From Burkholderiales bacterium (GTDB lineage: Bacteria > Pseudomonadota > Gammaproteobacteria > Burkholderiales > Burkholderiaceae_E): 47,291 nucleotides of DNA. This document shows positions 16,464-24,010 of the stretch, piece after piece. The notes under the pieces are model-generated. The model ran no database searches. It was not told where the DNA came from and worked only from the letters and a program-made list of their open reading frames with translations. The position numbers were made by a program, and so were the translations under genes. Location: positions 1-47,291 of the forward strand of contig CANKWX010000026.1 of the NCBI GenBank assembly GCA_947487165.1, read 5' to 3'. Every line of letters begins with the position of its first letter. The stretch's first letter is position 1.

Positions 16464-18278
16464 ATGCCAACCAACCGAGCACTCGCCATGACTTCATTGA
16501 ATCGGTTTGCCGCGGCAGCGTTGTGCACCCTGGTCGGCATGACCGCGTCGCTGATGGCCTCGCCGGCGCAGGCACAGATCACCGACGCCTGGAAAAACAA
16601 GTCGCACTGGGTGCTCGACACCACCGATGCCGGTGCGGCCGTGAAATCGGCCCAGGCGCAGTTTGTGGTGCCGCTGCGCCTGCACACCGGCAACTTCGAC
16701 TTCACCACCGCCAAGCGCGACGGCAGCGACCTGAGAGTGGTCGCAGCCGACGGCAAGACCATCCTGCCGCACCGCATCGAGTACTTCGATGCCGCCAACG
16801 AACTGGCCGTGATCTGGGTGAGGGTCCCCACGCTTGCGCCCTCGAATGCCGAGCCCTCGATCTGGCTGTATTCGGCCAATCCCGATGCCCCGGCCCCGAC
16901 GCCGGTCGTGGTTCGCGATGGCGTGACCGTCCTGGCACTCAACGCAATCGCCACGCCTGCCAATGAGCAACTTGACGGTGTGAATGTCGCCACCCCGGGC
17001 GCTCAGGCCGGCACGCAGGGTCTGCTCGGTGAATCGATCGGTCTGCCGGCGGGGGCCCGCATCGAGGCCAGCGGCACACCGATCGCGATCGGCCCGGATG
17101 GCCTGACACTTTCCTTCTGGGTGCGTGCAAAGGCTGCCGCCGCGAACAGCCCCCTGCTGACCCTCAAAGGCGCTCAGTCAAGCATCACGGTCAGTCTGGC
17201 CGCCGGCCTGCCGACCCTGAAGGTCACCGGCCCCGGTATCCCTGCCGCCGGCGGATCCGCCGCAGGCGCTGTCGCCCTGCCGGCTGCCGAGTGGCGCCAT
17301 GTCACGCTGGTGATCGGCGAGCGCACCGCGCTCTTTGTCGATGGCAACGAAGTCGCCGGCGTGGCAGCCCGTCTGCCTGCCGAACCGGTGCAGATGGCAC
17401 TTGGCGGTAACACTGAATTTGACGTCGATGCACTGAGCCTGAGCAAGGTCGCCCGCTCGCCCGACTGGATCCGCGCCACTGCGGCCGCACAAGGCCCCGA
17501 CAACAAATTGGCCTCGATTGCAGCCGAAGCCGAGGATGGCGAAGCCAGCCACTTTCGCATCCTGGTCGACAACCTGACGCTCGACGGCAAGATCGTCATC
17601 TACATCCTGCTCTTCATGCTCCTGGTCGCGATCTGGGTGATGATCTCCAAGGCGCTGGAGTTGGCGAAAGTCGCCAAGGTCAATCAGCAGTTCCTGGCGG
17701 CCTTCAAAGACGCGCCGCCCGAGGCCTTCCTTGAATCGAAATTTGGCGCGGCATCGGCCGGTGCGGCCGCGGTCAACTCGCAATACCAGGAGTCTTCGCT
17801 CTATCGCATGTTCGAGACTGCGGGCGTCGAGCTGCGCAAGCGTCTCGATGGCGACGCAAAGACCGGGTCGAGTACCGGGTCGAATACCGGGTCGAATACC
17901 GGTCTCAATTCCCGAGGCCTGACCTCGATCCGAGCTGCCATCGACGCCACGCTGGTGCGCGAAGGCCAGCGCCTGAATCGCCTGATGGTGCTGCTGACCA
18001 TCGCGATCTCGGGTGGGCCCTTCATCGGGCTGCTCGGCACGGTGGTGGGCGTGATGATCACCTTCGCGGCGATTGCCGCGGCCGGCGACGTCAACATCAA
18101 TTCGATCGCCCCCGGCATCGCCGCCGCGCTGCTGGCCACGGTTGCCGGCCTTGCGGTCGCGATTCCGGCGCTCTTTGCCTACAACTGGTTCGCTTCGCGG
18201 ATCAAGGAAATGAGCAACGAGATGCAGATCTTCGCTGACGAGCTCACCAGCCGGATCGCCGAGCGCTTCGAGTCCTGA
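16464..18278 (+). CDS. DUF2341-LamG-like-ExbB fusion, MotA/TolQ/ExbB proton channel
   Basis: This 604-residue inner-membrane protein is predicted to form the proton channel of an ExbB-ExbD-TonB complex. A signal peptide (cleavage after PAQA, residue 37) is followed by a periplasmic DUF2341-like domain (about 64-150, RIEYFDAANELAVIWVRVP) and a LamG/concanavalin-like domain (about 205-335, LTLSFWVRAKA, WRHVTLVIGERTALFVDGNEV). A transmembrane helix (376-398), a cytoplasmic loop with a tandem repeat (467-483) and the ExbB core follow, with helices at about 505-540 (GGPFIGLLGTVVGVMITF) and 550-575. ATG 16464 follows TGAGG at 16455-16459. An in-frame ATG at 16398 overlaps the tpsA stop and would add 22 residues. 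Ordinary ExbB is about 240 residues, so the periplasmic half is an added sensor or docking part. Confidence 0.88.
   Translation: MPTNRALAMTSLNRFAAAALCTLVGMTASLMASPAQAQITDAWKNKSHWVLDTTDAGAAVKSAQAQFVVPLRLHTGNFDFTTAKRDGSDLRVVAADGKTILPHRIEYFDAANELAVIWVRVPTLAPSNAEPSIWLYSANPDAPAPTPVVVRDGVTVLALNAIATPANEQLDGVNVATPGAQAGTQGLLGESIGLPAGARIEASGTPIAIGPDGLTLSFWVRAKAAAANSPLLTLKGAQSSITVSLAAGLPTLKVTGPGIPAAGGSAAGAVALPAAEWRHVTLVIGERTALFVDGNEVAGVAARLPAEPVQMALGGNTEFDVDALSLSKVARSPDWIRATAAAQGPDNKLASIAAEAEDGEASHFRILVDNLTLDGKIVIYILLFMLLVAIWVMISKALELAKVAKVNQQFLAAFKDAPPEAFLESKFGAASAGAAAVNSQYQESSLYRMFETAGVELRKRLDGDAKTGSSTGSNTGSNTGLNSRGLTSIRAAIDATLVREGQRLNRLMVLLTIAISGGPFIGLLGTVVGVMITFAAIAAAGDVNINSIAPGIAAALLATVAGLAVAIPALFAYNWFASRIKEMSNEMQIFADELTSRIAERFES
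17862..17909 (+). repeat. 12-bp in-frame tandem repeat (four units)
   Basis: ACCGGGTCGAGT, ACCGGGTCGAAT, ACCGGGTCGAAT and the diverged ACCGGTCTCAAT stand end to end inside the ExbB-fusion gene. They encode TGSS-TGSN-TGSN-TGLN in the predicted cytoplasmic loop before the second transmembrane helix. The 12-base unit keeps frame, so copy-number change would alter loop length without truncation. Confidence 0.85.
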
Positions 18279-18313
18279 GCCGCGCATCGCCCCATTCACC
18301 CGAGGATTAACCG

Positions 18314-18718
18314 ATGCAAGTTCAGCAGGAAAACAAGCCCTACGACGATATCAACGTCACGCCGATGCTCGACCTGGCGTATGTGTTGCTGGTCATCTTC
18401 ATCATCATGACCACCGCCTCGGTGCAGGGCATCAAGGTCAATCTGCCCAAGGCCAGCAATACGCCGAGTCTGGCCAAACCCAAGACCAAGGCCATCACGA
18501 TCAACGAGAGCGGGCAGGTCTTTCTCGATGCCTATCCGGTCACGATTCCAGAGCTCGAAACCCGTCTGGCACAGCTCAAGGCCGCCGACCCCGAATTGCC
18601 GGTCGTGGTCAAGGGCGATGCCAAGGTGCAATACGAAAAGGTCATCGAAGTCCTCGATCTGATCGGGCGCCTCGAGATCACGCAGCTGGGTCTGGTCACC
18701 CAGCGGTTGACCCGCTGA
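18314..18718 (+). CDS. exbD: ExbD/TolR-family biopolymer transport protein
   Basis: This 134-residue inner-membrane protein is the stator partner of the preceding ExbB. Its single N-terminal helix carries DINVTPMLDLAYVLLVIFII, with the conserved membrane Asp (D20 by my count) that takes part in proton flow in ExbD/TolR. A periplasmic domain of about 85 residues follows (ITINESGQVFLDAYPV; LPVVVKGDAKVQYEKVIEVLD). ATG 18314 follows GAGGA at 18302-18306. It lies 35 bases after the ExbB gene and 25 before the TonB-like gene, as expected for one operon. Length is normal for the family. Confidence 0.95.
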   Translation: MQVQQENKPYDDINVTPMLDLAYVLLVIFIIMTTASVQGIKVNLPKASNTPSLAKPKTKAITINESGQVFLDAYPVTIPELETRLAQLKAADPELPVVVKGDAKVQYEKVIEVLDLIGRLEITQLGLVTQRLTR

Positions 18719-18743
18719 CGCGGCCTGATTTGCGAACACGATC

Positions 18744-19460
18744 ATGGCCGGCGATCAGACCACTGCAACCCCTTCAGTAGGCACCCGCTTTCAGAAGCGA
18801 TGGCTGTTGTGGGCGGTCGCGGGTCTGCTGATTGTTGCGTCGACGGTCTGGCTCTATCTGTTGCTGAACCAGCCGGTCAAGAAGACCCGACCCACTGCCC
18901 AGCAGATCAGTCTGGTCCGGCCTAACGTCCCGCCCCCGCCGCCCAAGCCGCCGGAAAAGCTGCCCGAGCCTCCGAAGGTCAAGGAGGAGGTCAAGATGGA
19001 GCAGCCCAAACCGGTCGATCAACCCAAGGCGGCCGAGCCGCCGCCTGCCGAGCGCCTTGGCGTCGCGGCCACTGGCAGCGGTGCCGGCGACGGTTTCGGT
19101 CTGGCCGCCAATCCGGGCGGGCGCGACTTGCTCAACAGCACCGCCAGCATCGGCGGTACCGGCGGCGGCGGCGCACTCGGCCGAGCCCAGTTCGGCTTTT
19201 ATCGCGATCTGCTGACCCGTCATGTAAACGAAGAGCTCAACCGCATCACGGAACTCAAGAGCAGCAGCGGTCAGGTGGCGATCCTGGTCTGGGTCGACAG
19301 CACCGGGCGCATCGAGCGCGTCGAGATGCGTGATGCCACCGAGCGCCAGAACGAACTGATCCGCGAACGCCTGCTGGCCTCGCGGCCGCTGCGTGAGGCG
19401 CCGCCTGCGCCGATGCCGCAGCCGATGTGGATCCTCCTCAATCTGCGCGATCTCGGCTGA
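18744..19460 (+). CDS. TonB-like energy transducer
   Basis: This 238-residue protein should carry energy from the ExbB/ExbD complex to the outer membrane. It has one N-terminal transmembrane helix (about 21-41, LLWAVAGLLIVASTVWLYLLL), then a proline/lysine-rich periplasmic spacer (NVPPPPPKPPEKLPEPPKVK and on to about residue 105). A glycine-rich stretch and a C-terminal TonB-type domain from about 150 follow (QVAILVWVDSTGRIERVEM; RERLLASRPLREAPPAPMP). Its place directly after exbD, and next to both a TPS pair and a porin, suggests a dedicated rather than housekeeping TonB. The outer-membrane partner is not shown by the sequence; the porin, TpsB or TpsA are candidates. Confidence 0.87.
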   Translation: MAGDQTTATPSVGTRFQKRWLLWAVAGLLIVASTVWLYLLLNQPVKKTRPTAQQISLVRPNVPPPPPKPPEKLPEPPKVKEEVKMEQPKPVDQPKAAEPPPAERLGVAATGSGAGDGFGLAANPGGRDLLNSTASIGGTGGGGALGRAQFGFYRDLLTRHVNEELNRITELKSSSGQVAILVWVDSTGRIERVEMRDATERQNELIRERLLASRPLREAPPAPMPQPMWILLNLRDLG

Positions 19461-19487
19461 TCCGGCGCGCAATCCTGACATCTTCGA

Positions 19488-21185
19488 ATGGCCCACGTAA
19501 TCATGAGAACTCCTGCCTTACTGATCGCTGCCCTCACCAGCCTGCCGATGCTGCTGATGCCGCTGGCCGCCCATGCCAACGAGCGCGCCGAGCTCGAGCA
19601 ACTGCGCGATACCGTGACCGATATGGTTGAAGCACTGGTGGCCTCCGGCGCCCTGTCGCGTGCCAAGGCCGATCAGCTGCTGGCGCGTGCACGCGCGAAA
19701 GCGGGTCTCGCAGCAAGCACCGCGCCGCCCGCCCCGGGCTCGGCTGCCGTGGCGGTTGTGCCTTCTGCCGGCGTGGGTGTGCGCAGCAATGCGCCTGCCA
19801 CCGCGAGCGCACAGCCCCCGGTCGCCCGTCCGGGTGTGCGCAGCGAGACAGCCACCAGCGACCCTGTCCGCGTGCAATACGTGCCTGAAGCGGTCAGAAA
19901 CGAGATCACGCAGCAGGTCAAGCAGCAAGTCGTTGCACAGGCTCGCGAAGAGCGATGGGGAGAGCCCGGGGCGATGCCCGACTGGGTTGAGCGACTCCGC
20001 TTCAGCGGCGACTTGCGCGTGCGCCTTCAGCAGGACAATTTTTCAGGCGACAACGCGCCACCGGCCGTCCTGTATGACGAATATGGCAGCGGCACCAACT
20101 ATGCGGATACAACCAACACGACGGTCGACCGCAACCGTCTGATCCTCAGAGCCAGGTTCGGTGTTGCCGCGATCATCAACGATCAGTGGACCAGCGCGAT
20201 CCGCTTCAGCACCGGCAACACCCTCGGCCCGACATCCACCTCGTCGACCGCGGGCGATGCGTCAGGCCGCTATCAGGTCAAGATCGACCGCGCTTACATG
20301 AAGTGGGCGCCGAACAGCAACCTCTCCGTCCTCGCCGGCCGGATGCCCAATCCCTATCTGAGCTCGGACATGATGTTCGCCGAGGAACTCGGCTTCGATG
20401 GTGCCGCCGCTTCGGCCGGCTACAGCCTGAACGACCAGGTACGCTTCATCGGTGTCGCAGGCGCCTACGCACTGAAAGAGAACGCGCTCGGTAAGGACCG
20501 CTGGATGTCCGGTCTGCAGGCCGGCGTCGAATGGCGTACCTCCCCAGTCTTCGGCATGCGGGTGGCACTTGCGCGCTACGGCTTCAACAACGTCGCCGGT
20601 GAGCAGGACACCGTCAACTACGGCACGGCTTCCTATGCATTGACCCAATACGAAGCGGGTTTCCGTCAAAAGGGCAACAGCCTGTTCCGTATCAACGACC
20701 CGGTGTACGACACTGCGAGCCGATCGATCTGGGGGCAGGCCAGCCAATTCAATGTGAACGCCCTGACTTTCGGCTTTGAGGCGGCGCACTTCGATCCGAT
20801 CGTGATCGACGTGAGCGGTGAACTCATCCAGAACACCGGCTGGGACGCGGCCGACATCGCGAACCGCACAGGCGGCTATCTTGTGACGCGCGGCACGAAC
20901 GGCCACCAGTATCGCGTTGCGCTCGGCCATCGCGCGGTCACGCGTGAACGCGACTGGCAGGCTTCCGTGATGTATCGCTATGTCGAGAAGGATGCCACCC
21001 TCGATGCGCTGACCGACCCGAACTGCGGCCTGGGCGGCACCAACCTGTCATGCGTCGCACTGGCGGGCGCTTATGGCCTGGATCGCAATCTTGCCTTCGG
21101 AGCACGGTGGATGTCCGCCAATCGGATCGAAGGCGCAACTTATCGCGTAAACACCTTCCAGATTGACCTGACAACGAGGTTCTGA
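19488..21185 (+). CDS. outer-membrane porin of the putative-porin (Porin_5-like) type
   Basis: This 565-residue protein begins with a signal peptide ending PLAAHA. A short periplasmic helical segment follows (ERAELEQLRDTVTDMVEALV), then an Ala/Pro-rich linker to about residue 150 and a beta-barrel from about 170 (RLRFSGDLRVRLQQ; NRLILRARFGVAAIIN; DRAYMKWAPNSNLSVLAGRM) to the terminal FQIDLTTRF. The final Phe and alternating strands fit an outer-membrane barrel. An alternative start is ATG 19503 (MRTPALL), which sits closer to the hydrophobic core of the signal. It follows the TonB-like gene by 27 bases. The substrate is unknown. The N-terminal helical region could contact peptidoglycan or the coiled-coil protein encoded next. 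Confidence 0.85.
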   Translation: MAHVIMRTPALLIAALTSLPMLLMPLAAHANERAELEQLRDTVTDMVEALVASGALSRAKADQLLARARAKAGLAASTAPPAPGSAAVAVVPSAGVGVRSNAPATASAQPPVARPGVRSETATSDPVRVQYVPEAVRNEITQQVKQQVVAQAREERWGEPGAMPDWVERLRFSGDLRVRLQQDNFSGDNAPPAVLYDEYGSGTNYADTTNTTVDRNRLILRARFGVAAIINDQWTSAIRFSTGNTLGPTSTSSTAGDASGRYQVKIDRAYMKWAPNSNLSVLAGRMPNPYLSSDMMFAEELGFDGAAASAGYSLNDQVRFIGVAGAYALKENALGKDRWMSGLQAGVEWRTSPVFGMRVALARYGFNNVAGEQDTVNYGTASYALTQYEAGFRQKGNSLFRINDPVYDTASRSIWGQASQFNVNALTFGFEAAHFDPIVIDVSGELIQNTGWDAADIANRTGGYLVTRGTNGHQYRVALGHRAVTRERDWQASVMYRYVEKDATLDALTDPNCGLGGTNLSCVALAGAYGLDRNLAFGARWMSANRIEGATYRVNTFQIDLTTRF

Positions 21186-21187
21186 CC

Positions 21188-21880
21188 ATGACGGCCATCC
21201 TGATGCGCGCTGCACCGATCGCGCTGGCGATCTCACTGCTCGGCCCGGGCGCGGTGTTTGCCCAATCTCAATCGGGCGCGAAAAAGGCCGATCCTGGTAT
21301 GGCGCGGCAGGCCGAAGCGATCCGCAACCTGCAGGCGTCTCAGGCGCAACTCAAGGCTGAAAACGAGAAGCTCCTTGCCGACAAGAACGCCGCTGATAAG
21401 GCGCGAGCGACACTTGAAAAGCAGCTCGCCACCGATCGCGATCGGGTTCAGGCGCAGTCCCGACGGCAGGTCGGCGAAAAGGAGTCCACTATTGCCCGGC
21501 TGGAGCGTGAACTCGCCCAGGCTCGCAAGGAAGCCGCCGACACCGGTGAGCGCCTGAAAGAGGCCGACGGACAGCGCCAGGCCGAATCGTTGCGAGCCCA
21601 GCAGGCCCTGGCACGCATCAAGGACCAGGAGGCGCTGCTGGCCCAGGGCGCCACCGACAATCGCGATCTCGCCGGCCGCCTCACTGCCTGTCGGGGCAAC
21701 AATATTGCACTGTCCGGCATCACTTCCGATCTGCTGACCGCCATCGAGCGTGGCGGCTATGGTGATGCGCTGGTCGGCACCGACCCTTTCTCAGGCTACA
21801 AACGGGTCCGTGTCGAAGCCCTCCTGCAGGAGTACCGGGACAAGATCGACGACCAGCGATCCGCCCTTGGCGGACGCTGA
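21188..21880 (+). CDS. periplasmic coiled-coil protein of unknown function
   Basis: This 230-residue protein has a signal peptide (MTAILMRAAPIALAISLLGP, cleavage near VFAQ). About 130 residues of heptad-rich coiled coil follow (roughly 38-165, QLKAENEKLLADKNAADKAR; STIARLERELAQARKEA). The small C-terminal part has one cysteine (LTACRGNNIALSG) and ends YRDKIDDQRSALGGR. ATG 21188 comes two bases after the porin stop, so it is translationally coupled and last in the TPS-energy operon. I do not recognise a named family. A spacer or scaffold across the periplasm for the porin/TonB complex is possible but is inference. Confidence 0.75.
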   Translation: MTAILMRAAPIALAISLLGPGAVFAQSQSGAKKADPGMARQAEAIRNLQASQAQLKAENEKLLADKNAADKARATLEKQLATDRDRVQAQSRRQVGEKESTIARLERELAQARKEAADTGERLKEADGQRQAESLRAQQALARIKDQEALLAQGATDNRDLAGRLTACRGNNIALSGITSDLLTAIERGGYGDALVGTDPFSGYKRVRVEALLQEYRDKIDDQRSALGGR

Positions 21881-22096
21881 ATCAGCCTTCCAATAGTCTT
21901 CTCAGATGCAGGCAAGCGTCCTTTCGGCCTAACGCGACCGCTAATGCAGAGATAGATCTGCGAGCCGTCACATCAGGGCAAAGCCCAGCGGAGATCGTTC
22001 GGATCCCCGGCGGATCACCCGATCAGCCGGCACCGAATCCGCAAGTGCTTTCGACCGCCGCCTCGTTCGCGGTCGCCCTGAACCGAGAGGCTACTC
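21881..22096. other. intergenic region between the TPS operon and the EPS operon
   Basis: This 216-base stretch has no coding signal. It should contain the end of the TPS transcript and the promoter of the EPS operon. I find no T-tailed hairpin. A short inverted repeat GATCC-CCGGC-GGATC lies near 22001-22015. No convincing -35/-10 or sigma-54 pair is visible. GAGAGG at 22085-22090 is the ribosome-binding site of epsD. Confidence 0.4.
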
Positions 22097-23134
22097 ATGA
22101 AAATCCGTCTGCCGTCAGACCAGGCAAGCCATGGCGTCAAGCGCGCAACGCTGCTGCTGGTAACGATTGCCACCGCATCGACACTGCTTGCCTGCAGCAA
22201 TGCCGATTCATCAAAAGCCGGCCAGGCCGTGGCGAAAGTCAACGACCGCGAGATCTCGGTCCATCAGGTCGACTTCATGGCACAGCGACTGCCGCAGGGC
22301 CTGCCGACCGAGCGCATCACCGAGGCGCGCCAGGTCATCGTCGATCGGCTCATCGAGCAGGAGACGCTGCTGCAGTACGCCACCACGAACAAGATCGACC
22401 GTGATGCCAAGGTGATGCAGCAACTCGACTCCGCGCGACGCGACATCCTCGCCCGCGCCGCCATCGACCAGATCGGCGCCCAGAGCTCGAAGCCGACTGA
22501 CGACGAGATCCGAAAGTTTTACGACGAGAACCTCGATCTGTTTGCGAAGCGTCGAGTGATCAAGTTCGACGAGATATCGCTGCCGGGCCTGCCCCCGAAC
22601 TGGCAGAAAGTAGAGAAGGAACTTGCGCCGGTCCGCACGCTCGCCGAGGCGAACGCGGTGCTCAGGGCCAACGGCATTGAAGCGCCGACGGTCAGGGGCT
22701 ATTCCCGAGCGCCCGAGAGTCTGCCCTTGCAGGCGGTGCCGGTTTTCGCAAAAAAGCGAGTTGGCGACCTGGTGATCTGGCGACAGGGCCAGCAGATCGT
22801 GATCGGGCAGGTGACCGAGACCAAGGACATGCCGGTTGAGCTCGACAAGGCGCAGCCCTTCATCGAGCAGTTCCTGGCGACCCGAAAGCGTCAGGAGGCG
22901 ATTGCCGCCGAAGTCAAACGTCTCAATGACAGCGCCAAGATTGCCTATCTCGGCGAGTTTGCCGACCGCAAACCGCGTGAGGCCGGCGCTGCCCAAAGTG
23001 ATGCAGGCCAGCCGTTGGCAGCCGAGACCAAAGACAACGCGGCGCCTGCTGCGGCCGCCACGTCGCCGAGCCCGGGCGATGCGAACCCGATCAATGACAA
23101 GGCCCTCGCCAAGGGCGTGGCCGGACTCAAGTAA
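22097..23134 (+). CDS. epsD: EpsD, SurA/parvulin-like peptidyl-prolyl isomerase lipoprotein of the EPS locus
   Basis: This 345-residue protein is the first gene of the EPS/exosortase operon. A lipoprotein signal ends at STLLAC, so it is predicted to be lipid-anchored in the periplasm. The body has a SurA-like N-terminal helical region (VAKVNDREISVHQVDFMAQR; VIVDRLIEQETLLQYA) and a PPIase-like domain (KRRVIKFDEISLPG), then an Ala/Pro-rich tail. It matches the EpsD family known from exosortase-linked EPS clusters, thought to help fold or assemble envelope components. GAGAGG just upstream supports the start. Confidence 0.88.
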   Translation: MKIRLPSDQASHGVKRATLLLVTIATASTLLACSNADSSKAGQAVAKVNDREISVHQVDFMAQRLPQGLPTERITEARQVIVDRLIEQETLLQYATTNKIDRDAKVMQQLDSARRDILARAAIDQIGAQSSKPTDDEIRKFYDENLDLFAKRRVIKFDEISLPGLPPNWQKVEKELAPVRTLAEANAVLRANGIEAPTVRGYSRAPESLPLQAVPVFAKKRVGDLVIWRQGQQIVIGQVTETKDMPVELDKAQPFIEQFLATRKRQEAIAAEVKRLNDSAKIAYLGEFADRKPREAGAAQSDAGQPLAAETKDNAAPAAAATSPSPGDANPINDKALAKGVAGLK

Positions 23135-23183
23135 GCCCCGCTCAAGCAGGCCGACGTTCAGCGTGAATAACCCAGTGAAAACC

Positions 23184-24002
23184 ATGATGCGATTTTTTCG
23201 GATAGCGCTTGCGCAGACCGCCCTGCTGCTTGCAGGCCTGTTTGCAGCCACAGCAGTGTTGGCCCAGGCCGCTGCCAATGACTACCCGCTTGGCGCGGGC
23301 GACGTTGTCAGGGTGCAGGTCTTCCAGAACCTCGACATGACCACCGAGGCACGCGTCTCGGAAGCCGGTGAAATCTCTTTGCCGCTGATCGGTGCGGTCA
23401 AGGTGGGCGGTCTGACCCCTGGTGAGTCGGAGAAGCTGATTGCCACTCGACTTCGAGACGGTGGCTTCATGCAGCGCGCGCAGGTCACGGTCAATGTCCA
23501 GCAGTTTCGCAGTCAGCAGGTCTCGGTCCTGGGCAGTGTCGGTCGCCCGGGTCGCTATCCGCTCGAGCAGCGCGGGGTGAGGCTGACCGAGATGCTGGCA
23601 ACCGCCGGTGGCATTTTGCCGACCGGCTCCGACACCCTGATCCTGATCCGCCGCGAGGGCGGCAAGAGCACGCGCACCACGGTCGATCTGCCAAGCCTCT
23701 ATCTGAACGATCGCCCGGATCTCGATATCGAGGTCAAGGGTGGCGACTCCATCTATGTGCATCGCGCATCGGTGATCTATGTCTTCGGACAGGTCCAGCG
23801 ACCCGGGCAGTTCACGCTCGAGCGAGACATGAACGTCCGACAGGCCCTGGCAAAGGCAGGTGGCTTCACGATGCGGGCGCGTGAGCAGAAAGTGCTGGTC
23901 CAGCGGATCGGTCGGGACGGCAAGTCGGTCGAATCAGAACTCGGTCTGGATGACTCGGTGCTTGCCGACGACCAGATTTATGTGCGCGAGAGCCTGTTCT
24001 GA
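23184..24002 (+). CDS. epsE: EpsE, Wza-type polysaccharide export protein
   Basis: This 272-residue outer-membrane or periplasmic export component has a signal peptide (LAQTALLLAGLFAATAVLAQ). A polysaccharide-export domain follows (about 35-110, YPLGAGDVVRVQVFQNLDM; EAGEISLPLIGAVKVGGLTP), then two SLBB-type repeats: VSVLGSVGRPGRYPLEQRG and IYVFGQVQRPGQFTLERDM. Unlike E. coli Wza it has no lipobox cysteine, which is common for the EpsE type. ATG 23184 is chosen as it begins the signal peptide. In-frame GTG codons at 23163 and 23175 are alternatives and the Shine-Dalgarno sequence is weak. The gene lies 49 bases after epsD and 8 before the next gene. Confidence 0.88.
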   Translation: MMRFFRIALAQTALLLAGLFAATAVLAQAAANDYPLGAGDVVRVQVFQNLDMTTEARVSEAGEISLPLIGAVKVGGLTPGESEKLIATRLRDGGFMQRAQVTVNVQQFRSQQVSVLGSVGRPGRYPLEQRGVRLTEMLATAGGILPTGSDTLILIRREGGKSTRTTVDLPSLYLNDRPDLDIEVKGGDSIYVHRASVIYVFGQVQRPGQFTLERDMNVRQALAKAGGFTMRAREQKVLVQRIGRDGKSVESELGLDDSVLADDQIYVRESLF

Positions 24003-24010
24003 ACTCGACG

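Noticed and set aside
17862-17909. CRISPR-like or mobile-element repeat.
   Set aside because: The 12-base units are directly adjacent without spacers and code in frame within a gene.
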